Source of the DNA: Prado023 sp963753075
Lineage (GTDB): Bacteria > Actinomycetota > Actinomycetes > S36-B12 > CAIYMF01
Direction of reading: 5' to 3'
Length of the DNA stretch: 64,000 nt
NCBI GenBank assembly: GCA_963753075.1
Contig: CAVWAR010000002.1
Span: 868,001-932,000, forward strand
Every line of letters starts with the position of its first letter. Positions within the stretch are counted from its first letter, which is position 1. Positions 1-8,633 of this stretch are shown here, piece by piece. The notes under the pieces were generated by a model. That model was given only the letters and a program-made list of their open reading frames with translations. It searched no databases and was not told the DNA's origin. A program made the position numbers and the translations under genes.

Positions 1-1
1 G

Positions 2-1144
2 GCCCTCGCTCGGGGGTGGTCCGCTGCCTGGGCCAGACGGCTGGCTCGGGCCGGATCCTTCATCGACGTGCATCCTCTGGTGGGCGAGTTCTGGGCTGCT
101 GGCGTCATCACCAGTGAGCACGTCCACGCCCTCGTCCGGGCTCAGGATCACCTCGCTGTCGACGAGATGGCGGCCGTCGTGGAGCAGCTGTCCCCTCTGT
201 GGGGGCAACTCTCCCCGCAGGCCGTGGCCGCGTTCGTCGGGCGGGTGATCCGGGTGCTGCACCCTCCAGAGGATCCGGTGCCGGACGAGTCTGCTGCTCA
301 TGAGTCCAGATCGCTGTCCTTCGCCCTGACGTCGGATTCCGTGATCCTGTCCGGGAGCCTGCCCCGGGTCGAGGGGGAGGTCGTCATGGCGGCCATCGAT
401 GCTTTCGCGGAGAGACTGCGCACCGAAGCCGATCACGTGCCCGCGGCAGCCCGCCGCGCCGACGGTCTTGTCGCTCTCGTGAATGCCGCGCATGCCGCTG
501 GCCGGCTACCCAGCCGCGGCGGTCTGCCGGTGACCCTGACCGTCACTGTCGATCAGGCCGGCGCTGACGAGGTCTGGACCACCTCCCGCGGTCACTCGCT
601 CACCGAGGCCGAGCGCAGGTTCACCTCCTGCGACGCGTTGGTGACACCGGTCGTCGTGGGAGCTGTCGGGCGTTCGAGCCCGGTGCCGCCGGGATCGTCG
701 AGGTCGTCCGATCCGGCGAGTGCCGGCAGCCCCGCTTCGGGAATCCGCATTGCTGCGCTGGCAACGGCTCTCCTCGGGACACGCCAGCCGCTGGCGGTGG
801 GTCGCACTGAACGGACGGCGTCAGCCGCCCAGCGGCGGGCGTTGGCCGCTCGGGATCGCGGCTGCATCATCCCGGGCTGTGGAATCCCAGCCGAGGCGTG
901 TCAGACCCATCATGTGGTTGATTGGGCCACCGGCGGTGACACGGACGTGCCCAACCTCGTCCTCCTGTGTTGGGCACATCACCGTCAGGTTGACCTGAGG
1001 ATGTGGAGCATCGAACCTGCTCACCCTACGGATCCACCATCCGACCGACCCCGCCCCACAGCATCTCCCGGCACCCCCTGGCGAGCCAACAACGGGGCTC
1101 CGTGGGTCATCCGTGTCACACCCCGACAGCGCTGGCGAACCTGA
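2..1144 (+). CDS. DUF222/HNH endonuclease signature protein, 5' end missing
   Basis: The reading frame is open to the left window edge, so the true start lies upstream; the GTG at 68 is only the first internal candidate. The visible part ends in an HNH nuclease domain: a Cys pair (GCIIPGC), then the HH pair of QTHHVVDW, then Asn and His in NLVLLCWAHHRQVD. Upstream is the helical DUF222 region typical of the mycobacterial 13E12-repeat family (WSAAWARRLARAG, HPLVGEFW). Such proteins are abundant, often multicopy, in actinobacteria and their biological role is not settled; nuclease activity is inferred from the HNH motif. A decayed copy of the 3' end lies about 300 bp downstream (1447-1670), which fits this family's repetitive nature. 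Confidence 0.85.
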   Translation, partial: ALARGWSAAWARRLARAGSFIDVHPLVGEFWAAGVITSEHVHALVRAQDHLAVDEMAAVVEQLSPLWGQLSPQAVAAFVGRVIRVLHPPEDPVPDESAAHESRSLSFALTSDSVILSGSLPRVEGEVVMAAIDAFAERLRTEADHVPAAARRADGLVALVNAAHAAGRLPSRGGLPVTLTVTVDQAGADEVWTTSRGHSLTEAERRFTSCDALVTPVVVGAVGRSSPVPPGSSRSSDPASAGSPASGIRIAALATALLGTRQPLAVGRTERTASAAQRRALAARDRGCIIPGCGIPAEACQTHHVVDWATGGDTDVPNLVLLCWAHHRQVDLRMWSIEPAHPTDPPSDRPRPTASPGTPWRANNGAPWVIRVTPRQRWRT

Positions 1145-1446
1145 GGGTCAGAGCGCCCCTCACCGAACCGCTGGTCTGACACTCCAGTCGGAAGGTCGTT
1201 CGGCCCTTCCGGTTTCCGAGTTGCCCCGGATAGCGTCGAGACGGAGTCAACTGGATATGGGACGGGGTGGCGGGTCATGAAGCGCGCGCTGTTGGTTGGG
1301 ATGGGCAGGCGACAACGTCAGGACCCACAACTGACACGCAACCGATGCCGGCTCACACGACGCCCGGCCGCTTGTGCCCGAGGCTTGGAGGGGAAGTCGG
1401 GGGTCTCTCGGCTCAGCGGACGGACGTGATCATGGCTGGCACGTGA
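1145..1446. other. Non-coding interval after the HNH gene
   Basis: About 300 bases without a convincing gene. Short open frames here lack ribosome-binding sites and family signatures. It may contain further degraded sequence of the duplicated HNH gene, because the recognisable remnant starts directly after it, but I cannot align this stretch to the intact copy by eye. Confidence 0.4.
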
Positions 1447-1670
1447 CCCGATGCCGACAACCTGGTCCTGCTGTGTTGGGCACATCGCCGTCAGGTTGAC
1501 CTGAAGATGTGGGCGATCACTCCGCTCGGCCCCGACGACACCCCGCCCGATCGGCCGGTGCGACCGGCACAGGACCACCGTTGGCCTGCCAACAACGGCG
1601 CGCCTTGGGTTGTGGTCCGGAAGAAGCGATCGCGCTGGAGGCTGTGGCCCCCAGCGCGATCGCAACAACC
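1447..1670 (+). pseudogene. Truncated remnant of a second DUF222/HNH gene (3' end only)
   Basis: From about 1450 the sequence encodes DADNLVLLCWAHRRQVDLKMW and, about 45 codons on, PANNGAPWVV. This closely matches the C-terminus of the intact gene just upstream (NLVLLCWAHHRQVDLRMW and RANNGAPWVI). There is an in-frame stop at 1444-1446, no HNH Cys/His-His half is present, and the frame runs without its own stop into the oppositely oriented nuclease gene ending at 1678. I read it as the surviving 3' fragment of a tandem duplicate. Confidence 0.75.
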
Positions 1671-1677
1671 GGTCAGC

Positions 1678-4600
1678 TCAGCGGACGACGACCTTCACCC
1701 GCGTGGACCACTTGGACCAGCCCTTCTTGTTCTTCACCTGCGCTGCCGCGTAGTACTTGCGCTTCTTGACCTTCTTCGTGGTGCAGGTCAGGTTGTTGGG
1801 CCCTGTGTAGCAGGTGGCCGCGACCTTCCCCCTCTTCTTCTTCGTGAAGAGGCGTGCCCGGGACTTCGTCAGCCAGGTGTACCCGGTGAATCTGGGCGGC
1901 GACCATGAGATGGCCACGCGTCGACTTGAGCTCGTGGCACTGGTGCCCTTCGGCTTGGAGGCCTTCTTGGGTGGCCCCGTCACGATCCGCGGGTTGACGG
2001 TGAAGGAGCCCACGCCAGCCTTGGTCGTGAGCGCGATGTAGTACTTGCTCTTGATCTTCCTCTTCAGCTTCTTCGTGCGGCACTTGGTGGCGCCGGCCGG
2101 CGCCGTACAGCTGCCCAGCTTCTTGCCACCCGACTTCTTGGCGTACACCTTCGCTGAGTAGCCGGTGATCGCCGACGGCCCGGGTGCCGGGGCGTCCCAG
2201 CGCACCGTCACCTTGCGCTTGGAGTAGGTGCTCAGGGCGGCGGGCGCCCCCTCGGGTGTCGACGAGGCCCGCGGGCTGCTCGCAGCACCTGTGCCCACGC
2301 GGTTCGTCGCGGTCACGTCGACGAAGTACGGCGTGCCCTGCTTCAGGCCGGGGAGCGTGCACGCCAGGGCTCCGGTCGTGCTGCACTGGGACGACGGGCT
2401 ACCGCCGGTGGCAGTGGTGTAGGCCGAGGCCGTGTAGGACGTCACCGCGGCGCCGTTCGGTGCGGCCGCGGACCACGCGACGTTCACGCTGCCTGACCCG
2501 CCGGACACAGAGACTGCGCCGGGGGCTGCGGGCGCGGTACGCGGCCTGCCCTGCACCCTCGGCGCGGACGGGGCCGATACCCCCACGGCGTTTCGGGCGA
2601 CAACCTCCGCGTAGAACGTGCCGCCTGTCGCGAGTCCGCCGATGGAGCACGAGCGGGCATTCCCGCCGGTGCTGCAGCTCCCGATCGGGTTCCCGCCGTT
2701 GGGCGCGTCGAAGGCCGTCGCGGAGTAGCCGGTGATCGCCTTGCCGCCTCGGGAGATCGGGGCGCCCCAGTTGACCGTCAGGTTCCTCCCGCTGATCCGA
2801 GCCGTGATACCGACCGGCGGTGTGGAGATCGAGGATGGCCGCTGGCCTCGGCAGGTCACCCCACCCCAGGCCGCACAGTCGACCATCGCCTTGTTCATGT
2901 TCGACAGTTCGGCGAGGTCGCCGGCCGGGTCGAACAGCGGCGCCCTGCCCGTGTAGTGCACCGTCGCGCTGCTGGTCTCGCTCTCCGTCGGATCGCCGGA
3001 GCGGACGCGCAGCGTCCCACCGGCCGGGACGGTGGTCCCCCTGGGGAACACAAGATCGGGGGTGTCGATCGTGCCGTTGGTCCCGACGCGCGGATCCTTG
3101 TTCCACAGCCCGTATCCGGTGAGGTCGGCCTTGGCGCCCGAGGTGTTGCGGATCGTTACGGTCTCACGTTCCGTCGGTGTCCACGCGGGCGGTGTGGGCG
3201 TCGGGACTCCCGTGGCTGTGTATGAGCGGTTGTCTTCGACCGGGGTGACGGTGATCGGCGCAGGTGTGGGCTCCGTTGAACTCGAGTCCAGTGGCTGGAC
3301 CGCTTCTGAGGGATCGGAGTCTGCTGACGTGCCTGCACTGTTCGTAGCGGTCACCACGACCGAGTACTCCTCTGCGCTGCTCAGGTCAGAGAGCACACAT
3401 GACAGCTCGGTACCGGTCGTGGTGCATGGGGGGGAATCACCTTCGCCGGAGGTCGCGGTAGCTCTATAGCTGGTGATCGTGGCTCCGTTGTCGGCCGGGG
3501 CGTCCCAGCTCACCCAGAGCGCGCCCGGTACGGGGGTCACCGCGGCCACCTCAGGTGGCTCGGGCGCGGTGAACGCCGTCACCGGACCAGTGTGCGCTGA
3601 GGCTTCCGACCAGCCCTCCGCGTTGCGGGCGGCCACAGTGACTGTGTACGCGGTTCCCGCGGTGAGACCGTCAAGGTTGGTCGACAGCTTGGACTTGCCC
3701 ACGTCCTTCGGGGGAAGCGCGTCCCCGCCCACGGGTGTGGCAACGATGCGGTAGCCGGTGATGCCCTCCCCGTCGCCGACGGACGTCGGCTCCTGCCACG
3801 TGACATCCAGTGATCCGTCGGTCCCGCTGTCCACGTCGACCTGCCGGGGAGCGCTGGGCGGCACCTCCCCGTTGTCGATCGTCGGCTTGCCAACGGTGAG
3901 GGCACCCACCAGTGGGTCGCCGCACTGATCAGGGTTGCAGGGGTAGGGGAACCAGGCACGCATGTTGCCGGTCTGGTAGCTGCCCGCGTTGTCCATGAGG
4001 TACACGGAGTCGCCGGCAAAGTGCGGGTTGTCCGCCGGCAGGTTGTCGAACCAGTTCTTGTCGCCCGTGTAGTAGATCCCGGCGGCTGGGTCGTTCACCC
4101 CGTTCCTGAACCGGACCTCGATGCTGCCCCGCGCCGGGACGGAGGCATTCCCGGGGAACCGGTAGAGGTTGAGTGCGGAGTCACGCACGGTCCAGCGCGC
4201 CAGCGAGATCGCGCTCGATGCGTCGTTGAAGATGAAGACCTTCTCGTGTCCGTCGACCGACTGGTCCCAGGACACCGACATGCGAAGGTTCGCCGACGGC
4301 GAGGACCCGCAGTACCCGGCGGACCAGAGTCCGCGGCCCCCGGCCTTCGCATCATCGGCCAGGACGCGGTACTCGAGGTTGTGGGCCCATTCGGGGTTGT
4401 CGGCAATGGTTGGCTTGTGCGGGAACCACAGGGCGCGCCCATCGCTGACCAGCTGTCGCGAGGTGTCGAACCAGTTGCCCTCACTGTCCTGGGCGTAGAT
4501 CGAGCGCACCACGCGATCACGCTTGTCGTCGTAGGACGTGTCGAACAGCGCCCGCAGCTGCAGGGGGGTCCCCTTCGGTGCGAGCGAGCGCAGAGCCGTC

Positions 4601-4908
4601 TTGGCCTGCGCCGCCCCGCACTGCTCGGGCTGCGAGTCGTGGGCGACCTCGGGGGCGTTGATGCCGATCGTGCGCACCTTCTGGGTGCCCCTGTACGCCG
4701 AACTCGACGACGTGATGCCCACCAGCAGGGTGTCGCCGTCGTAGACCGTGCCGGCAGTGCCGGCCTCCCAGGCCTGTTCCAACTCAGGCCCCGGCACGGT
4801 CCAGGTTGGCACCGCCTGCGCTGCTCCCTGCGTCAACGATGCCATCAGCACCGCGGAGATCCCCGCGGCCACCCCTGCCCTCATTCGCCCGTACCCCACA
4901 CGCTCCAC
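1678..4908 (-). CDS. Secreted SNase-like nuclease with lamin-tail and fibronectin III domains
   Basis: 1076 residues with a signal peptide ending near residue 32 (AQA). A staphylococcal-nuclease-like domain spans about 52-200: the DGD metal-site motif is at 57-59, the Arg/Glu pair of VRTIGINAPE is at Arg79 and Glu87, and the third catalytic Arg is near 132-135, so the known SNase active-site residues look intact. Then come a lamin-tail-like domain (about 205-325), two FN3 domains (353-540), a second lamin-tail-like domain (575-680) and four FN3-like domains (695-1076). Most FN3 repeats carry a Cys pair 7-9 residues apart, for example SCSTGGNARSC. The last two are very Lys/Arg rich. The predicted role is extracellular or surface-bound DNA/RNA degradation. 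Start is GTG with AGGAG three bases upstream. It is a paralog of the next gene on the same strand. Confidence 0.85.
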   Translation of the reverse strand: MERVGYGRMRAGVAAGISAVLMASLTQGAAQAVPTWTVPGPELEQAWEAGTAGTVYDGDTLLVGITSSSSAYRGTQKVRTIGINAPEVAHDSQPEQCGAAQAKTALRSLAPKGTPLQLRALFDTSYDDKRDRVVRSIYAQDSEGNWFDTSRQLVSDGRALWFPHKPTIADNPEWAHNLEYRVLADDAKAGGRGLWSAGYCGSSPSANLRMSVSWDQSVDGHEKVFIFNDASSAISLARWTVRDSALNLYRFPGNASVPARGSIEVRFRNGVNDPAAGIYYTGDKNWFDNLPADNPHFAGDSVYLMDNAGSYQTGNMRAWFPYPCNPDQCGDPLVGALTVGKPTIDNGEVPPSAPRQVDVDSGTDGSLDVTWQEPTSVGDGEGITGYRIVATPVGGDALPPKDVGKSKLSTNLDGLTAGTAYTVTVAARNAEGWSEASAHTGPVTAFTAPEPPEVAAVTPVPGALWVSWDAPADNGATITSYRATATSGEGDSPPCTTTGTELSCVLSDLSSAEEYSVVVTATNSAGTSADSDPSEAVQPLDSSSTEPTPAPITVTPVEDNRSYTATGVPTPTPPAWTPTERETVTIRNTSGAKADLTGYGLWNKDPRVGTNGTIDTPDLVFPRGTTVPAGGTLRVRSGDPTESETSSATVHYTGRAPLFDPAGDLAELSNMNKAMVDCAAWGGVTCRGQRPSSISTPPVGITARISGRNLTVNWGAPISRGGKAITGYSATAFDAPNGGNPIGSCSTGGNARSCSIGGLATGGTFYAEVVARNAVGVSAPSAPRVQGRPRTAPAAPGAVSVSGGSGSVNVAWSAAAPNGAAVTSYTASAYTTATGGSPSSQCSTTGALACTLPGLKQGTPYFVDVTATNRVGTGAASSPRASSTPEGAPAALSTYSKRKVTVRWDAPAPGPSAITGYSAKVYAKKSGGKKLGSCTAPAGATKCRTKKLKRKIKSKYYIALTTKAGVGSFTVNPRIVTGPPKKASKPKGTSATSSSRRVAISWSPPRFTGYTWLTKSRARLFTKKKRGKVAATCYTGPNNLTCTTKKVKKRKYYAAAQVKNKKGWSKWSTRVKVVVR

Positions 4909-5058
4909 CCTCTCCTAGCCATTGCTCTGCGGTGTCATGCGCTTCAGCGAGCACAGGCCCGGTGGAGCGCACCATCGAAGTCCACCTTGACGGCGACCAG
5001 GCTCTGGGCGGGATGCCCCCCAGAAGCCTGAGGGCCGTCCCCACCACCCCGCTGCCGG
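4909..5058. other. Spacer between the two SNase paralogs
   Basis: 150 bases between two minus-strand genes. The only signal seen is the ribosome-binding site of the downstream copy (AGGAG near 4913). No promoter or terminator could be assigned. Confidence 0.35.
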
Positions 5059-7641
5059 CTACCCGACCGCAAGCTTCACCCGCTTGGACCACTTCGACCA
5101 GCCCTTGGCGTTCTTCACCCGGACCGCCGAGTAGTACTTGCGCTTCTTGGGCACCTTCATCGTGCAGGTGTCCTTGCTGGCAGCCCGGTAGCACTTGGCC
5201 TGGACCTTCTTGCTCTTGGCGGTCTTGTAGATCCGGACGTTGTAGCGCTTCAGGGGCAGGTACCCGGTGAACTTCGGCGGGGTCCAGCCCACGAGCGCCG
5301 TGCGATCGGTCCGGGTGGCGGTCGCGATCTTGGGCGCCGAGGCCTTCCTCGGCGGCCCGGTCTTGATGCGCTTGGCCAGCGTGAAGCGGCCGAGGCTTGT
5401 GTTCGTAGTGAGCTTGATGTAGTACTTCTTGCGCTTCTTCAGCTTGCCGGTCCGGCACTTGGTCTTGTCCGGGCCAGCAGTGCACGCGCCGATCTTCTTC
5501 CCGCCCTTGGCCTTCTTGTAGACCTTCGCGGAGTACCCGGTGATCCAGGCGGCGCTTGCGCCCGGATCGTCCCAGCGGACCGTCACCCGGCGCTTGGAGT
5601 ACGTGCTCAACGCCGACGGCCCGCCCTGGGCGCCAGCCTCCATCCGGGGGCTGCTCGGTGCGCCCGTGCCGAGTCCGTTGGTTGCCGTCACCTCTACGTA
5701 GTGGGCGCGCGACTGGGACAGACCGGTCATCGTGCAGCCCCGGCCATCCCCGGCCGTGGTGCAGCTGGCCACCGACTCGCCGCCAGTCGGGGCGGTGTAC
5801 GCCGCCGCCGTGTACGAGGTGATCGCCGATCCGTTGGCGGCCGACGCCTCCCACGTCACGTGCGCCGCACCCGGGAAGCTAGCGGCCTGCACGGATCCTG
5901 GTGCGCTGGGGACCGTGCGCGGCGTGGCCAGCTGACGTGGCGCAGAGGGCGCGGAGGTTCCGACGGCGTTGTGAGCCACGACCTCGATGTAGTGCGGCGT
6001 CCCCGGCTGTGCTGGCAGGCTGCATGCGCGGGCCGACCCGTCGGTGCTGCATGAGCTGACCGGAGAGCCGCCGAGGGAGACGGTGAAGGCCGTTGCGGTA
6101 TACCCGGTGATCGGCGTCCCGCCACTGGAGAGCGGAAGCCCCCAGGAAACGTCCACCGAGGCTTCCCGCGGCCGGGCCCGCGCCGAGACACCCAGCGGTT
6201 GCGTGGGGACAGCCTTGTCCACGCGGACGGCGCACGCCGCACCGGTGGTGCGCCGGCAGGCGACGGGAGCCTTGTTCAGGCCGGCCAGCTCCATCCGGTC
6301 GTCGGCATCGAAGATCCGGTCCTTGCCGGTGTAGAGCAGGTTGGCGCTGGCCGGCTCGATGGCGGTCGGCTCTCCGGACCGGATTAGCAGCGTTCCGCTC
6401 GCCGGGATTCTGGCGTCCCGGGGAAACACGAAGTCGGGGGTGTCCACCAGGTCGGGGCCGATCTCGCCAGGGTTGAGCGGGCGCGCGTTCTGGTCCCAGA
6501 GGCCGTAGCCGCCCAGCCCGAGCGGTCCACCGGTGGTGTTGACGAGAGTGATGGTCTCGCGGAGCTCCGCAGCGTCGCCCGGGGTCGCCGGGGGCGTCGG
6601 GTCCTCCTCCCACGTGACGCCGCTGATGTCCACCTTGCCCTTCAGCGGGTCGACGCAGTCCTCCGGCTCGCACGGGTAGGGGTACCAGGCCCGGATGTTG
6701 CCCGTGGAATAGGGACCAGCATTGTCCATGAGGTAGACCGCGTCGCCAACGAACTCCGGGTTCGGGGCGGGAAGGTTGTCGAACCAGGATCCCTTCGGAA
6801 CCTCGGAGTCGGCGGGCACTCCCGTGTAGTAGACCCCACCGCCATTCGTTCCAGCGTCCAATCGCAGCTCGACGCTGTCATTGGCGGGCACGACCATCCC
6901 GGCGGGCAGCGTGTGCTTGTTCAGGGCACTGTCGCGCACGATCCAGCCACCGATGTCAACGGGTGCCGCGCCGTCGTTGAAGATCATGATCGCCTCGTAG
7001 CCGTCAACTTCGCTCTCCCAGGAGACCGCCAGCCGCAGCTGTGCGCCCGGGTTGGGCGCCGTGCCGCACGAGTTGGCCGTCCACAGCCCGCGGCTGGTAT
7101 CGGACGCATCCCCGGCCAGCACCCGGTACTCGAGGTTGTGCGCGAATTCCGGCTTGTCGACCGACCAGGTGGGCTTGGGGAACCAGAACACCCGGCCGTC
7201 ACTGACAAGCTGGCGTGACGTGTCGAACCAGTTGCCCTCGGCGTCCTGGGCGTACAGGGAGCGAAGGATCCGCGCCCTGGCGGTGTCGTACGAGGTGCCG
7301 TTGAGGGACCGCAACTGCACCGGGGTTCCCTTGGGAAGCAGGGTGCCAAGCGCGTCCGTGGCCGCCTGGGCGCCGCATTGTGGCGGGGAGGTGAACAGCT
7401 CCGGTGCGTTGATCCCGATCGTGCGGACCTTCTGCGTCCCGGTGATCCCCGAGTTGGACTCTGTGATGTTCACCTTGAGCGTGTCGCCGTCGTAGATCGT
7501 GGAGGCGGTTCCCGTCTCCCAGGCGGTCTCATCCTCCGGGGCGGCCGAAGCCGGGCCGCCGCCCATCACGCTGAGCATCAGTGCGCTCACAACAACTGTG
7601 ATCCCCGTCACGCGTCCCCAAGCCTGCACGCCAAACCCCAT
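5059..7641 (-). CDS. Secreted SNase-like nuclease, tandem paralog
   Basis: 860 residues from the chosen ATG, which has GAGGA well placed upstream and begins a standard signal peptide (cleavage near ASA-AP, residue 33). An open frame extends to 7728, but that would overlap the preceding nucleotidyltransferase gene; an ATG at 7695 is another option. Layout: SNase-like domain about 45-200 (DGD 51-53, Arg73, Glu81 in VRTIGINAPE), two lamin-tail-like domains, then four FN3-like domains, the last two Lys-rich with Cys pairs. Compared with its neighbour it lacks the two FN3 domains between the lamin-tail domains. The pair shares exact phrases such as EGNWFDTSRQLVSDGR and LSTYSKR, so this is a tandem duplication with domain gain or loss. 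Confidence 0.85.
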   Translation of the reverse strand: MGFGVQAWGRVTGITVVVSALMLSVMGGGPASAAPEDETAWETGTASTIYDGDTLKVNITESNSGITGTQKVRTIGINAPELFTSPPQCGAQAATDALGTLLPKGTPVQLRSLNGTSYDTARARILRSLYAQDAEGNWFDTSRQLVSDGRVFWFPKPTWSVDKPEFAHNLEYRVLAGDASDTSRGLWTANSCGTAPNPGAQLRLAVSWESEVDGYEAIMIFNDGAAPVDIGGWIVRDSALNKHTLPAGMVVPANDSVELRLDAGTNGGGVYYTGVPADSEVPKGSWFDNLPAPNPEFVGDAVYLMDNAGPYSTGNIRAWYPYPCEPEDCVDPLKGKVDISGVTWEEDPTPPATPGDAAELRETITLVNTTGGPLGLGGYGLWDQNARPLNPGEIGPDLVDTPDFVFPRDARIPASGTLLIRSGEPTAIEPASANLLYTGKDRIFDADDRMELAGLNKAPVACRRTTGAACAVRVDKAVPTQPLGVSARARPREASVDVSWGLPLSSGGTPITGYTATAFTVSLGGSPVSSCSTDGSARACSLPAQPGTPHYIEVVAHNAVGTSAPSAPRQLATPRTVPSAPGSVQAASFPGAAHVTWEASAANGSAITSYTAAAYTAPTGGESVASCTTAGDGRGCTMTGLSQSRAHYVEVTATNGLGTGAPSSPRMEAGAQGGPSALSTYSKRRVTVRWDDPGASAAWITGYSAKVYKKAKGGKKIGACTAGPDKTKCRTGKLKKRKKYYIKLTTNTSLGRFTLAKRIKTGPPRKASAPKIATATRTDRTALVGWTPPKFTGYLPLKRYNVRIYKTAKSKKVQAKCYRAASKDTCTMKVPKKRKYYSAVRVKNAKGWSKWSKRVKLAVG

Positions 7642-7699
7642 CCGTTGTATTCCTCGACTCGCGCGATGCCTGCTGCGTCGCTGGTCCTCTTTCATGATG

Positions 7700-8392
7700 T
7701 CACCGGGCGTTTGCCCGCTCCAGATCACCCTCGAAGTCCACCTCGACGGCGAACAGGTCCGATATGTCCACCGGCGTCACCTCGATGCCGTCGTGCTGGA
7801 TCGCCAGCTCGATCCCGCGCTCGAAGTAGTCCTGGTCGGCGCATTCGTCAAGCCGATGGATCAGCGCCGCCTTGTCCTTGCCCCCGATCAGGTTGATCCC
7901 GACCGCCTCGCCCAGACCCCCGACGACCGTCTTGGACAGCTCCTTGACGTGCCCAGCGTCATCGACGGTGTACTTGACCTCCTCGTCGGCAACTGCGGCG
8001 GTGTTGACCGCTACCGCGGAGCGACCCGAGACGATGAATGGGGTCAACCGCTGCAGGATGATGGGGTCGAACACGACGTCGCCGTTCATCCAGATCACCG
8101 ATCCCTCATGCGAGGCCCTCAGGGCCTTGAGCAGGGACTTGCAGGTGTTCGTCTGGTCGAAGTTCTCGTTGTACACGAAGACGGCGTCGGGCACGTGCTC
8201 CATCACGATGTCCAGCTTGAACCCCACGACGATGGTGATCCGGACGTCGTCGCCGAAGACCCCGCGGATGTTGTCGATCTGCTGCTCCATGATCGTCTGG
8301 CCGGTGGCCAGCTGGGTCAGCGGCTTCGGGAACGGTCGACCCAGCCGCTTGCCCATGCCGGCGGCGAGAATGGTGACCTGGATCTGGGACAT
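7700..8392 (-). CDS. Nucleotidyltransferase (sugar- or alcohol-phosphate NTP transferase)
   Basis: 230 residues from the ATG at 8392, which has AGGAG directly upstream; a longer in-frame extension to 8434 lacks this. The N-terminus has the nucleotidyltransferase signature LAAGMGKRLG (9-18) followed by the Lys of PKPL, and a later NGD motif (WMNGDVVFDP) places the metal-binding Asp. The length suits LicC/TarI-type single-domain enzymes that make CDP-choline, CDP-ribitol or CDP-glycerol. The next gene in the same direction encodes a CDP-glycerol glycerophosphotransferase-like protein, so supplying an activated polyol or choline phosphate for a wall polymer is plausible. The substrate is not visible from the sequence. 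Confidence 0.75.
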   Translation of the reverse strand: MSQIQVTILAAGMGKRLGRPFPKPLTQLATGQTIMEQQIDNIRGVFGDDVRITIVVGFKLDIVMEHVPDAVFVYNENFDQTNTCKSLLKALRASHEGSVIWMNGDVVFDPIILQRLTPFIVSGRSAVAVNTAAVADEEVKYTVDDAGHVKELSKTVVGGLGEAVGINLIGGKDKAALIHRLDECADQDYFERGIELAIQHDGIEVTPVDISDLFAVEVDFEGDLERANAR

Positions 8393-8611
8393 CGATGCTC
8401 CTCGTGTCGACCGCGGGTAGCGGTCATCTCTCACTGTGTCAGAGTCCGAGTGTCTCAGTGAACGTGCCCCACGCGGCGATGCAACGCGTTAGTAGGGGCC
8501 TATCGGGTCCTTGAGGTGGGGACGCCGGGAGTCGGCGGGAGTTGGCCCAGGGCCCCAGGGGCCGGCGCAGCGTGAGCGTGGGCAGCGTGCGCGCGGGTGG
8601 CCGAACCTCCG

Positions 8612-8633
8612 CTGACCGTGACTCGGCGGTCAG
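8612..8633 (-). terminator. Possible stem-loop at the end of the glycerophosphotransferase gene
   Basis: Seven-base-pair stem (CTGACCG / CGGTCAG) with an 8-nt loop, overlapping the stop codon at 8630. There is no T-run, so it is only a weak terminator candidate. Confidence 0.25.
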
